DNA of 64,000 bases from Xestospongia bergquistia (lineage: Eukaryota > Porifera > Demospongiae > Haplosclerida > Petrosiidae). The notes below the pieces were generated by a model. That model saw only the letters and a list, made by a program, of their open reading frames with translations. It had not been told where the DNA came from and did no database searches. The stretch is from the NCBI GenBank assembly GCA_963965975.1, contig OZ014423.1:5420301-5484300 (forward strand), in the 5' to 3' direction. A program made the position numbers and the translations under genes. This document shows positions 14,009-25,231 of this stretch, in pieces (the stretch's first letter is position 1; every line of letters starts with the position of its first letter).

Positions 14009-15194
14009 ATGGATCTGATCTCTTTTGCCATACTTTATTTGAGTGCATTACAAATTACAAATGCTGCTCCAATTAGAGAGAATCCTAAAGGATTTGGCAG
14101 TGCCAAATATGTACTACTAATAGGGTGTGATGGCTTTGGTAAGTAACTTGTAAGTTATATTGATCACAAATTTTGCTTCCACAAGGTGCTCTATATATGG
14201 ACAATGCTACCTCCTTTTTACCAAATATTGCGAAATTTTACGAGACTGGTTCTGCAGCAAAGGCTGGTACTGCTAGGGATCAAATGCCATCAGTGAGTGC
14301 TCCAAATTGGTCCACTTTGATCTGTGGTATGGGTCCTGCGGAGAGCGGAGTGCAGAGTAACTCATGGATCCCAAGTGATGATGCTCCTCCTGATACTATT
14401 GTAGAAGAAATGCCACCTATATCAGGACAGGGAAAGGTGCAGTCATTGTCTTGTTGGTCAACTTTTTATTGAAACTATCTCTCTCATTGTACTAGATTCC
14501 TCAGACAATGTGGAATGCTGCAAAGTTACAGAAAGCATCTCTTAGTATTGCTGTGGTGGAATCTTGGGATTGGATACACTACCTTGTGGAACCTGAAATA
14601 GTAGACATGGAATATCGAGGACATGAGGATGACAATGCAACTGCTGCAGCTGTATCCTGAACAATCAAACAGCACATTGTTGTTTTTTGGCGCTCGATTT
14701 TTTTCCTTAATTATTGTACCATATGTAGTTAGCATCATTTATTATGAAGAAACCAAACCTCATGTTCATACATTTTGATTCCATTGATGATGCTGGTCAT
14801 GCTCACGGCTGGGGAAGTACAGAGTACTATGATGCTACTAAGGTAATATAATACAGTAGAGTTAAGTTGCTGTATTTTACATGGACACTCCTTATAGAAG
14901 GTAGATGGATATATAGGTCAACTGATGACAGCTTTAAACAGTGCTGGTATACTGCAAGATACATTGATTATGCTTACTGCTGATCATGGTGGCTATAGAA
15001 CCAGTCATGGCTCCTTTAATCAAGCCTGTATGTATATTCCTGCTCTTTTTATGGGTCCTGGTGTCCGGAAAGGCTACACTTTGCCTCTATATATCTCCAA
15101 TAAGGATTTTGCTCCCACTGCTCTTAATGCACTTGGATTAATGCCAGGGAAGTACATGACTGGAAGAATACTGGAAGAAATGTATGAAGGCTAG
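14009..15194 (+). CDS. Secreted alkaline-phosphatase-superfamily enzyme (phosphodiesterase/phosphatase type)
   Basis: Five exons join in phase: 14009-14138, 14186-14436, 14496-14651, 14729-14842 and 14898-15194, 315 residues. An N-terminal hydrophobic segment (MDLISFAILYLSALQITNA) is a probable signal peptide, so it acts in the secretory pathway or outside. Metal-site motifs of the type I phosphodiesterase/nucleotide pyrophosphatase family are in order: LIGCDGFG (first Asp), a Ser/Thr nucleophile region SAPNWSTL, HFDSIDDAGHAHG (Asp and His ligands) and LTADHGG (Asp-His pair). The product is somewhat short for the superfamily and lacks a membrane anchor. The exact substrate cannot be read from sequence. 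The intron 14652-14728 has minor-spliceosome signals. Confidence 0.85.
14652..14728 (+). other. U12-type GT-AG intron in the phosphatase-like gene
   Basis: The donor is GTATCCTGAA after ...GCA GCT. The sequence TTTTCCTTAAT at 14701-14711 matches the U12 branch-point consensus, and the intron ends ATATGTAG at 14728. Phase 0 is preserved (A-A-A then L-A-S-F-I-M). No polypyrimidine tract precedes the AG, unlike neighbouring introns. The branch-to-AG distance is about 18 nt, at the long end for U12 introns. Confidence 0.7.
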
Positions 15195-15333
15195 CTAACT
15201 ATATAATTTTAATAGTTATATAGACTTTAAGTTTTGGTGCAATATATTTTTATCTTGTGTATTTAATCTATGAATCTGATCAGCTACACCCCCTTTATTA
15301 TTGCCTTTCAAAAGTGGGTGGTCATGATGGCAG

Positions 15334-16047
15334 TTGTCAAAGTCAATTTTCCTCATATTCCAGTGTGTTTTTCTCGTGTTGGGATTAGGTGTTGTAGCTC
15401 TGGGAACATGGCTGGAACTGGAGTTTAAATCTTTTCATGAGTTGACTTCATCTTCTCAATTCCAGTATGGTCCTTATTTGATCATTGTGGGAGGAGGTAC
15501 TGTAGTTATACTTGCAGTTGTTGGAATTATTGGAGCCTGTTGTGAATCCAAAATCAATAAATTCTTGTTAGGATTGTACGTCCTAGTTACAATTATTTTT
15601 CTAGTTGGTCAGCTTGTTGGAGCCATCCTTGCAGTTGTATTTCGTGAGCAAGCTGAGACTATCGCTAAAACAGCTTTGAATGAAACATTGATGTATTATG
15701 AGAGCAATGACAATGTTAAAAGTGCTTTGACAGAGGTATGGGATGAAATTCAACGCAAACATGAATGCTGTGGTATCAACAGTGCACATGATTGGATTGG
15801 TCATCTAACTAATTCTACATACGTCTTTCCACAATCATGTTGCCAAAACGCTAGTAATACTGACTGTGGTAAGACTGTAGACAGCATTGTGGATGCATAC
15901 GGTTCAGGATGTTTGAATACAGTCGTTTCTATTATAAAAAACAGTCTATTGGCTGTAGCTGTGGCTGGAGCTGTTTTTGTCATTATTCAATTGGTCCTCA
16001 CTTCTCTTGCCGTTTGTCTGCTGTGTTTAACTGATTATGATGGATGA
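15334..16047 (+). CDS. Tetraspanin (start codon unresolved)
   Basis: Four-pass membrane organiser protein. The open frame shows four hydrophobic segments: SIFLIFQCVFLVLGLGVVALG, YLIIVGGGTVVILAVVGIIG, LGLYVLVTIIFLVGQLVGAI, and a C-terminal one from LLAVAVAGAVFVII. Between helices 3 and 4 is the large extracellular loop with the defining CCG motif (HECCGIN), SCC and later GC cysteines. A small Cys cluster follows helix 4. The frame has no ATG: it is bounded upstream by TGA at 15325-15327, and a CAG acceptor-like site ends at 15333. A small upstream exon supplying the ATG, or a non-AUG start at TTG 15334, must be invoked. It follows the phosphatase-like gene by only about 140 bp on the same strand. 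Confidence 0.88.
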   Translation: MSKSIFLIFQCVFLVLGLGVVALGTWLELEFKSFHELTSSSQFQYGPYLIIVGGGTVVILAVVGIIGACCESKINKFLLGLYVLVTIIFLVGQLVGAILAVVFREQAETIAKTALNETLMYYESNDNVKSALTEVWDEIQRKHECCGINSAHDWIGHLTNSTYVFPQSCCQNASNTDCGKTVDSIVDAYGSGCLNTVVSIIKNSLLAVAVAGAVFVIIQLVLTSLAVCLLCLTDYDG

Positions 16048-16211
16048 CCTCTGACCCCCATGCTTAGCTTTATAAACTTATAGTGAAGTTTTTTTAGCAT
16101 ACATCACATATCAGAAATGACTGCATACACTTTTTTATTCTAAAAATGAAATGATTTGATATTATTTTTAATACATTATATAATTTTAAAATATTAAAAA
16201 AATTGGCCAGT

Positions 16212-16976
16212 TTAATCTTCCACAAGAATCTTAATTCGAACTACAGATTGTAGAAATAAACGAACATCATCCTCTAGGGGATTACCCCTCAAATCTATTG
16301 TCTCTAACCAGGGCAAGCTCATAAGGTCATCCATATCAATACCAAGTCTACACAGTTGATTATGGCTAACATCGACTTCTTTAAGAGCAGAAAAGGACAG
16401 TACATCTGGTAGAGCAGATAGAAGATTAGCAGACATTTTCAAAGTCTGTAGATTAGACAGCTGGTTAAGCTCGAGTGGTAAAAATACTATTTGATTATTG
16501 CTAATATCGAGTTCCCTTAGCTCTGTCAAAGCTTGAAATGATTCTGGGATTGCGGTAAGCTGGTTATGACTGGCATTTAAAGAGTTGAGACGAGTGAGAT
16601 TGGCAAGTTGGGAAGGCAAGGTAGTGATTAGATTGTGTGATATATCCAAACCTATTAAAAGGAGATATCATACATTGTATTGTTAAATTTACTGATTATA
16701 ACAGTTGCTAAGTTACAAGGAAAGAGTTTATAATATTTTATATACAATTTCACTGTAATTTTATATACTTGTTATTGTAGCAAATTTTGTGAAAAATTTT
16801 TCCGGAATAGACTTGAGTTGATTATGTGCTAGGAGTACACTCTGTAACTCTGTTCCTTTCATTAAAAAGAATATTGCATCCGGAAATTTACGGAGGTCAC
16901 AGTGACATAGATCAAGATGACAACTGCCCTTTGCTTCCTCACATCTTTGAGCTACTTTAGCTGCTTCAGATGCCAT
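16212..16976 (-). CDS. Leucine-rich repeat protein, LRRC20-like
   Basis: Two exons, complement of 16769-16976 and 16212-16651, encode 215 residues. The N-terminus is a short helix (MASEAAKVAQRCEEAKG), followed by LDLCHCDLRKFPDAIF, SVLLAHNQLKSIPEKF, SLDISHNLITTLPSQL, SLNASHNQLTAIPESF, ELDISNNQIVFLPLEL, TLKMSANLLSALPDVL, EVDVSHNQL and TIDLRGNPLEDDVR: about seven to eight LxxNxL repeats with a capping end. There is no signal peptide or membrane segment, so it is cytosolic. Length and start resemble LRRC20 of vertebrates. It is divergent from the gene at 17175, sharing a promoter of about 200 bp. Confidence 0.8.
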
Positions 16977-17174
16977 TTTGATAGAGCCACTCCCACTAAT
17001 TGATTATTGATTATTATTCATTAAATCGAAATATTGAAAGTTATTATTTACGGTATCACAAAAAATCAAAAAGGCGTTCTACTCTGCAAGCATCTGTGTA
17101 AGTGTACTTTCTTAACAGTTTCCATTCTTGTCTCTCTCTCTTCATTTTTCAGTTATTAAACCAGTTTGTCAATC

Positions 17175-17546
17175 ATGGCAGACGTCAAAGACAATCAAGA
17201 AACTCAAGAAGCTAGCGATGATAACGTCCAGGTTGTTCAATCTGAGGCCCAATCCATCCCATTAAGCACTGATTCGACAAGTGGAGATAGCTTTGATAGT
17301 TACAGACCTATCCATTCTCTCCTGTTATGTCCTGCTCAATGGACAGCTTTACTAGAATCACCTATATCATTAGTCAGACAAACATCTGAGAATGATAATA
17401 ATTCTAAAGAAGTGGAGAAAGCATTAGATACAGATTTTGCAGAGAACGCTTGTGAACAACCAGCTGATAACATCAGGTATGTTGATGCTGACATATTGGA
17501 ACTGGCACTAAATATTGTTAAAGATAAAGAACATGGGTGTGGGTAG
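17175..17546 (+). CDS. N-terminal exon of an acidic protein, probably of the GOLD-domain gene
   Basis: Starts at ATG 17175 (ATC ATGG context) with MADVKDNQETQEASDDNV. The sequence is acidic and Ser-rich, with a more ordered SYRPIHSLLLCPAQWTALLE segment. The frame is open to TAG at 17546. A good donor (GTATGT) lies at 17477, and weaker ones near 17537. I could not connect it in phase to the later exons, so the link to the GOLD exons at 21.1-23.0 kb rests on position and similar Ser/Glu-rich composition. Confidence 0.5.
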   Translation: MADVKDNQETQEASDDNVQVVQSEAQSIPLSTDSTSGDSFDSYRPIHSLLLCPAQWTALLESPISLVRQTSENDNNSKEVEKALDTDFAENACEQPADNIRYVDADILELALNIVKDKEHGCG

Positions 17547-17936
17547 TTTCCTTCTTTGATCTTTAATGGTTACCATGACAATAGTTTTTGTCTTGTACTA
17601 TGGGCTAAAAATGTTGTAGTGAGTCAGTCGTCTAATTTGTGTGTTTGTATTATCTTATTGTTGTGTAACCTCTTGTGGTAATTTGATCTTCAATTATATC
17701 ATCACTTCATCTTCAATAGTATAGTATACTCCTTCAGTATCAGTGATGTTAATAGAGACTTCTCTCTGATCAGAGGAGACACACTGATAGGTTCATAGAC
17801 AATCAATCACTAGAATCTCTTTACTTGGCTTTACACAAGAAATTTTCTTTAATTTGGATTTTGTATACAAACATCAATAAGTTATCTGATAAGATTAGCA
17901 TTTAGTACAACTGTGTGTATAAAGATTTTGTCATTC

Positions 17937-17938
17937 TC

Positions 17939-18009
<71 letters not shown>

Positions 18010-18010
18010 T
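17937..18010. repeat. CT microsatellite
   Basis: A run of about 70 bases of (CT)n with occasional T interruptions, in an intron or intergenic part of the 17-23 kb region. Similar CT runs recur across the window at 1521, 28848, 29190, 61570 and 61795. Confidence 0.95.
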
Positions 18011-18303
18011 TAATGTTAATTGTGGTTGTTGTTCATTTGGGACATGATTAACCCACAAATAAATAGTAAAAACAACCCACCTGGTTTGTCCAAATACACT
18101 CATCCTTAACCACATTCACTGTAGTACTGTAAATATCTAGATAGATTACAAATAGTTGTGTACATTACGTAATAGAAAGTTACTTATAATGACATTTGTT
18201 TTTAATACTATTGTACTAAACAAACTTGGAGTATAATTCTTGCACTACTGTTCTGTGTTAGCTGTAAAGATTTCATTGAGACTATGTTGTATTATTTGTC
18301 TAG

Positions 18304-19475
18304 AGGAGGAGGATGATGTGATCATAAGTTATATAACACTGATCAATGTAAGTAATGATTGATATTAAGGAAGTAGTAGTATCCTTTACTCAACTGGACC
18401 AGAACAACCACTAGTTATATTGAGAACAGCTCCATGCCAATAGTTCAATGTCTTAGGCTCCTCCTATTAGACTCAGAAAACATTAGAATTGGTTCTAGTG
18501 TCATGAACTTCCTTTGATGGCAGCATTAAAGCCAGTGATGTTAGCTAATACTTTCATGCTAATATCATTTATTATGTTCTAGAGGTTTGTGGATATGTCT
18601 TTATTAATACATAGGAGGGGTTTGAAAATTGACCACCCATGCTTACTCTTATAAAATGATAGTGAGTAATATATAATTGTGACAGTAAACAATTACTCTA
18701 ACTATAAATATGCTAAGTAGATTGATAAATGGTTAATGAGTAAATGATGAATAGATGGACAGACAGGTGAAGAGATGGATGAATAAAGGATTGAATGAAT
18801 GGTGATCATTTTTGCAATGGATACTAGTTATCTTAGTCTGAAGTATACTATAATCTTTATATCAGCAATAAAATATTGCTAATAATATTCATTGAACACT
18901 ACTGGGGTTGTTATAGATTTATTCATATACCAGCTAGCAATGTTTGACATGGTAAATTCATTTAGGATCATGGTAACTATAGCAACAGTGTTACACCCAG
19001 GTAATTATTGCTTTATAGCATTTTGCTTATTCTTTCATTGATATGTTTGTTCTTCATGAAAGCAATAACTTTAACATCATTACAATAGTGTATATAACTA
19101 CAATATAGTTGTATGCCCTCATTCTTATGATAACCTTAGATCCTGTAGACATAATAAGTTGTTATTATAGGGACCTCTCATTATGGCCACTTTAAGTAGA
19201 GCTATGTATTTAGTCAAAGTTTATATACTGAGAGTTTCTGAACTCTATTATATAGAGAAATTTTATTCTCTTGGCATTTCTATTATTGTCATTTCATTTC
19301 TTTTTATAGTGAATCCAGTGAAGATAGGTTGGTATTATTTGTGGTACAAGAAACCTGTTGTGAAGTGAGTACAAAGTACAACCATCCAATACATATATTA
19401 TGGATATTAGTATAGTCTATTATGTTACTGTATGTTAGAGGAGGAAACCTGAGCATGTGCTGTACATGTGTAAAG
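18304..19475 (+). CDS. Candidate middle exons of the GOLD-domain gene
   Basis: Four candidate exons chain in phase. 18304-18347 encodes EEDDVIISYITLIN, 18934-19000 encodes LAMFDMVNSFRIMVTIATVLHP, 19310-19364 encodes NPVKIGWYYLWYKKPVV, and 19439-19475 encodes GGNLSMCCTCVK. The last ends in phase 0 as exon 21120 requires. Each has AG/GT borders. The junction from the 17175 exon into 18304 does not fit, so an exon is missing or the first candidate is wrong. Function unknown; the segments are short and support is only splice consistency. Confidence 0.35.
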
Positions 19476-19559
19476 GTGAAGCTTTGATAGTATAATTATC
19501 ACTGTCAAGTGCTATTTTAACAACTACTATGTTTTTTACTTTTTACTCTAGTAGTAAAG

Positions 19560-20816
19560 TTAATTAGGATAGCTACAATTAGACAATATACATATCATAT
19601 TGATCTATAATAGCTATCATTAGACTAATGAACACCACTAACGACCAGTATATATCATAGTGACCTAGAGATAGTTAGCTACTAATAGACAAGTGAACAT
19701 TACCAGCTACAACCAGTATATATCATAGTGACCTAGAGATAGTTAGCTACTAATAGACAAGTGAACATTACCAGCTACAACCAGTATATATCATAGTGAC
19801 CTAGAGATAGTTAGCTACTAATAGACAAGTGAACATTACCAGCTACAACCAGTATATATCATAGTGATCTAGAGATAGTTAGCTACTAATAGACAAGTGA
19901 ACATTACCAGCTACAACCAGTATATATCATAGTGACCTAGAGATAGTTAGCTACTAATAGACAAGTGAACATTACCAGCTACAACCAGTATATATCATAG
20001 TGACCTAGAGATAGTTAGCTACTAATAGACAAGTGAACATTACCAGCTACAACCAGTATATATCATAGTGACCTAGAGATAGTTAGCTACTAATAGACAA
20101 GTGAACATTACCAGCTACAACCAGTATATATCATAGTGACCTAGAGATAGTTAGCTACTAATAGACAAGTGAACATTACCAGCTACAACCAGTATATATC
20201 ATAGTGATCTAGAGATAGTTAGCTACTAATAGACAAGTGAACATTACCAGCTACAACCACTATATATCATAGTGATCTAGAGATAGTTAGCTACTAATAG
20301 ACAAGTGAACATTACCAGCTACAACCAGTATATATCATAGTGATCTAGAGATAGTTAGCTACTAATAGACAAGTGAACATTACCAGCTACAACCAGTATA
20401 TATCATAGTGACCTAGAGATAGTTAGCTACTAATAGACAAGTGAACATTACCAGCTACAACCAGTATATATCATAGTGATCTAGAGATAGTTAGCTACTA
20501 ATAGACAAGTGAACATTACCAGCTACAACCAGTATATATCATAGTGACCTAGAGATAGTTAGCTACTAATAGACAAGTGAACATTACCAGCTACAACCAG
20601 TATATATCATAGTGATCTAGAGATAGTTAGCTACTAATAGACAAGTGAACATTACCAGCTACAACCAGTATATATCATAGTGATCTAGAGATAGTTAGCT
20701 ACTAATAGACAAGTGAACATTACCACCTACAACCAGTATATATCATAGTGACCTAGAGATAGTTAGCTACTAATAGACAAGTGAACATGACCACCTACAA
20801 CCATAGTAACCTAATG
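19560..20816. repeat. 68-bp minisatellite, about 17 copies
   Basis: Tandem units of exactly 68 bp, anchored on CTAGAGATAG at 19665 and every 68 bp to 20753. A degenerate copy lies before them and a truncated one after. Units are nearly identical. A recurrent variant is GACCTAG versus GATCTAG at the unit start, distributed as C C C T C C C C T T T C T C T T C with no obvious higher-order order. It lies inside the large intron before the GOLD gene's long exon. There are no open frames worth calling. Confidence 0.97.
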
Positions 20817-21119
20817 AGGTAGTGTGCACTAACATAATAATCTGGTATTGTCATTAGTCAAATGTCTTTATTTGGTCATAGCAAGTAAACTACCATTACT
20901 ATACAAGTCACTATTATAATAAGTTCCTTATCTAGTGCTATCTAACAATTTTGATATTTTTGAACTTTTCTATAGAATTTGATTAGATAAACTATTATTG
21001 TTTTCATGTGAATTATAAGAGTTATAATAATTTCTCTTTATATAGTCTTTCCTAGTCTAACTTGTACTATAGAAGTTAATAATTACATTATTATAACCTG
21101 TTCTTCTTTTTGTATACAG

Positions 21120-23013
21120 GAGAGACTTTTTGTTAATAAGCCCCTTCCATTAACTCTAATTGAAACTGTAAATGAAGAAGACAGTGAGCATGAAATGTCA
21201 GAAATAAATGACTCTGGTGAGATGGGGAATGTCTCACTTGAGTCAAGTGGTGAGAAGAGTGACAAAGATAAAGTGAACCAGACACCAGCTCATTTGCTAC
21301 CTATAACTACATCATCTCAAACATCTAGTGAAGGATCTTGCACTATTGATGGTTCTGGCGATGAAGGAACACGAGGAGGAGAGACACCAAGTTTATCGGA
21401 TCGCTCATCGATCCCATCCACACCTATCTCTGAAAACCGTCTTCCTTTAGCATTACTTATTGGTTCTCAGACTCATTCGAGAAACGTCTCAGAAACACCA
21501 TCTCTACCTCCATTTATGTCATCATCGTCTTCCTCAGCTTATCATTCGAGAAACAGTTCTATGGCATCGCAGATCACTTCAGATTGTTTTGACTCAGATA
21601 GTCAATTCACAGATATAGATTCTTGTATAGTAACTTATAATAGTGACTTACATAGACCTATTAGTTTGCAAGAAGCACGCTTTAAGTTTCCAGATATAAC
21701 ATCAATGGAAATATCCATGCAAAAACAAAGCTACTCGTTTAGTGACCTCAATTTGACTACACCCATTCGTGTACCTGAACACCTTTTTGTTCCATCACCC
21801 AAGTTAGAGGAGACTTTGAGAACTGACGATGAAGTAGGGAAGCTACCAAGTATTCCTGTAGAGAGTTTTGAAGAGAAACACTTATCAGCAGCCATGAAGA
21901 GCTCAGAATGGATAAAAAGGGAAATGAGAAGAGCTAGACAGACTATGATACAAGTTAGAGACACCTTATAATATCTATCTTAGGCAACTGATCTTGTCCT
22001 GTGTTCATAGTAAACACTCATTAATAATAGCAATATCTAAGGATTGCATATACTAATATCTTTAGTACATGTATATGAGTTCTTATTAGGAACTTATTGT
22101 CATAAGTTAAATAGCTGTGGTGAATTGTTTATAGTAATACTAATCTTATTAACTCACTCAAGTAAATGCTTATAGATGTTATGATGTTCATGGTTGTAAC
22201 CATCAAAGACAGCTAGTATTTGCTTAATTGACTATCCAATGGTCTAACTATAAACCACAACTTCTAGTGTAGACTGGTGTCTACTTACTATAAAGTCTTT
22301 AAGCAGCTTAGATTGTGCACTGTTAGAAATTTGTCATTGTTGTTCTCTTTTTATATATTTTAGGTAAAAGTCTCATCTAAATCAAGACACGTTGTACATT
22401 TTAATGTTAAAGCCGGAGATATGTTTGTGTGGGAATTTGCAACCAAACGAAAGGACATAGGGTTTGGTATGTTAACTAGATATCTATCATAAGAGTAGCT
22501 ACTATTAATATCATTTTCTTTGTGTTAGGTCTGTCTTTTGAACCCACTGAAATAGCTACACAAGAGGATCCTGAACCACCTGAAGAAGAGGTAAGAAGGC
22601 AATGCACTGACGTTATGTATGTCAAATCTTTTTGTTTTTCTAGGAGACAACACCAGAGCTCGAAATGATTCCTATCCTACCTATACTTCGTGTTAATACA
22701 CATACTCATCCTGTCATTGGTTGCCATACAGCAACTCAAGATGGAGTGTATGAAATTTTATTTGATAACTCATACTCAAGGTATTTGACAAACACATGCT
22801 TTGTAACATCATATTTCTAGGTATTGGACAAATGCATATTTTTATAATGACATAATTTTAAATACCATAATAATCGTACGGATGACCAATATAATATTAT
22901 GGTATATTATCATAATAAATATTCTGTTTCTCTTTAGATTTTTTGCAAAGGAGTTGTATTATCGTATCACAACTAAACCATTAATCCCCAATGAACATTA
23001 TTTGAACCAGTGA
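21120..23013 (+). CDS. C-terminal exons of a GOLD-domain protein
   Basis: Five exons join in phase: 21120-21953, 22364-22466, 22529-22590, 22644-22780 and 22938-23013. The first encodes 278 residues of Ser/Thr/Glu-rich, probably disordered sequence ending in a basic helix (EWIKREMRRARQTMIQ). The remaining about 125 residues form a GOLD (Golgi dynamics) beta-sandwich: HVVHFNVKAGDMFVWEFATK, DIGFGLSFEP, and later GVYEILFDNSYSRFFAKELYYRI, closely matching the W-E/D-F...D-I-G-F-G pattern and the final F-D-N-x-x-S strand of GOLD domains in SEC14-like, FYCO1 and TMED8 proteins. Such domains act in membrane traffic and cargo or lipid adaptor functions. Confidence 0.8.
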
Positions 23014-23373
23014 CTGTTGCCGTCTATATATTAGATTTTTATCATGACTGTACAGTAAACTCAAAAATGCAAATTCTATTTATTAATTTTAAAATGTGCA
23101 ACTTTTAAAGTTCCACTGAGATGTTGTTAATGTAGATGTGTGTGTGTGTATTCCCACTGTATCTTGTGTCAAAGTTTTAATTTTATTATGACTATATTAC
23201 TGTCTTCTTTACTCATATGCTTCTCTGTTGACAATAAAAAGAATTAACAATGAATTATTCATATAAGAATAAATGATAGTCGTCTCCCCAATTGAAAATC
23301 CTAGTCACGTTGACGAAGTTAATGATAATTTTAATAAGTTAACCAATAAGTAGTCTCCCTTTCTGTATCTAGT

Positions 23374-24452
23374 ATGGCTGTACTGGAAGACTATTCAAAG
23401 AAGGATGTAATAATTGGTAAAAAAAACTTTATATATAGTATAAAAGAATAATATTCAAATAGCTATATATATATATATATATATATCATAGATAATCTTA
23501 GTTAATAATACATGAGGTGTTTGTCCATCAGGTAATTAATACTTTAGTGTATATTAAATTGATCTCCACTCCCTAAACCTTTAACAATAACTATACACAC
23601 TAAAGTGTGATTTCCTGCTGGACAACTACTAAACATATTATACATTTATATCTACAATATAACTATGTAGGCCATTATGATAGATTAGCTGATAAATATG
23701 ATCAATTTTATGGATATCGAAATGATACAATGGCAGAACTAGCAATCAAATGGACTAGCATCACACCTAATGACAAAGTGGTTGATATTGGTGGAGGATC
23801 TGGAGGTGTGGCTGAAATAATCAAGACAAAAGCTGGTATGATAGAATATTAAATGTAAGTTTAATTCAATTGGTTTGTAGGTTTGAAGACTAATGTACTT
23901 GTAGTTGATCCCAGTCCAAAATCAATTGAGAAGGCAAAGGAGAAGCCAGGTTTAGCAGTAATGCTTGCTGATGCCACTCAATTTCTTGACTCAGATCAAT
24001 CACGTCATTACAATAAATATCTTCTTTTCCATTGCGTTCATCACATTTCAGACCAAAAATCTGTTTTCTCACAAATGTATCAACGTCTCCCTCTTAATGG
24101 ACAGTTATTGATAATACTATATGATGGTGAGAAATTTCCTTTGCCTCTTTGGAAAGAAGCATACAAAAAAAGAAGTCAAGTACAGCCATTAAATAAGACT
24201 ATAGAGTACTTAGAAGCTGTTGGATTTACTGTTGTCAAAGGTGAAGAGATTCACGAGTATGTTCTTAACAAGGAAAAGTATTTTTACATGATACGTCATA
24301 GAATATATACAGTGTTAGAATTTTTTACAGATGAAGAAATCGAAGCAGGCATTACAGAAATAAGTGAAGCGCTTTTCAAAGATTCTGACACTGTCAATAT
24401 TAAAGATTGTCGTATTATAATATGTGCTGAAAAACGTAAAATTATGTTTTAA
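23374..24452 (+). CDS. Class I SAM-dependent methyltransferase, paralog C
   Basis: Three exons (23374-23416, 23671-23835, 23881-24452) encode 259 residues. It starts MAVLEDYSKKDVIIGHYDRLADKYDQ. Motif I is VDIGGGSGGVAE, followed by VVDPSPKSIEKA, LLFHCVHHI and a LLIILYDGEKFPLPLW segment. The C-terminal helices (FFTDEEIEAGI) align with SDEEIEEGI of paralogs A and B. Exon 2 is 165 nt in phase 1-1, as in A, B and D. It belongs to the same family as the 5.6-9.4 kb genes but is more diverged from them than from D. It ends with an extra KIMF tail absent from D. Substrate unknown. Confidence 0.86.
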
Positions 24453-24586
24453 CTTATAAGAATTGCAAATAATTTGCTGAAAATTGATACACTAAAATAT
24501 TTGTTTACTGAAAGAATAGTGTGTAAAGACAATTGAAAATATAAACAATTTTTTATTGAACAGTCAAAGAAATTTAATATAATTTA

Positions 24587-24923
24587 TTATGTCAATAATG
24601 AGGCTTTCTTCATTTCTAATTGTACCTTGAGATTGATTAGGTATTTTAGATTGAGTTCACTGGTTTGTTTAGAGTCTCTGAAACATTGAAGTTCACATTG
24701 AATCTATTAGGAGAGAACAAAACTTAATAGATTATCATAGCTTTAAAAGGGAATTAATAAACTACTTGTAGTAATTGATATATAAGGTATATAAGATAGG
24801 TCAAGTAATAAGTCAGTCTGTTGATCATACCTTGCTTTCCATGGAGTCAAGTTTAGGTCTGTAGTTCCAGTCAAATTTGTCCAGATGTTTTAATACATAG
24901 GAAGTAATTTTGTCCATGTGAAA
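24587..24923 (-). pseudogene. Orphan copy of the last two exons of the GTPase-like gene
   Basis: The 117-nt and 93-nt blocks at 24587-24703 and 24831-24923 copy the terminal exons at 26431-26547 and 26675-26767 of the minus-strand gene. Frames and splice sites appear intact, but the rest of the gene lies beyond the second duplicate unit. They would be used only if transcripts of the GTPase-like gene read through paralog D and spliced distally; otherwise they are dead. Confidence 0.8.
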
Positions 24924-25231
24924 CTGAGGATATTAGTATTATTCCCAATGTATCTTGTGTCAAAGTTTTAATTTTATTATTATTATATTACTGTATTCTT
25001 TACTCGTATGCTTCTCTGTTGACGATAAATGGAATTAACAATAAATTATTCATATAATAATAAATGTTACTTGTCTCTCCAATTGAAAATGATTGTGCAC
25101 ACTTATTTTTAAAACTATATCTTTAAAGAAAAAAAATGAAATTTCAAGTCACATTAACAAAATTAATAATCAAATAGGATAATTTTAATAAATTAACTAA
25201 TAAGGGTTTCCCCTAATTTTATCTATAGAGT

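Noticed and set aside
17882..18115. Minus-strand frame encoding a long Arg-Glu alternating run
   Set aside because: It is the CT/GA microsatellite read as codons. The same artefact occurs near 29187 and 61778 (Leu-Ser runs).
19183..19368. A 61-codon frame with one hydrophobic helix
   Set aside because: Its upstream half has no usable phase connection to neighbouring exons. Only the last part (19310-19364) fits as an exon, and that is reported as a candidate.
19560..20816. CRISPR-like array of regularly spaced repeats
   Set aside because: The 68-bp units are contiguous and identical throughout with no unique spacers, and the genome is a eukaryotic one. It is a minisatellite.
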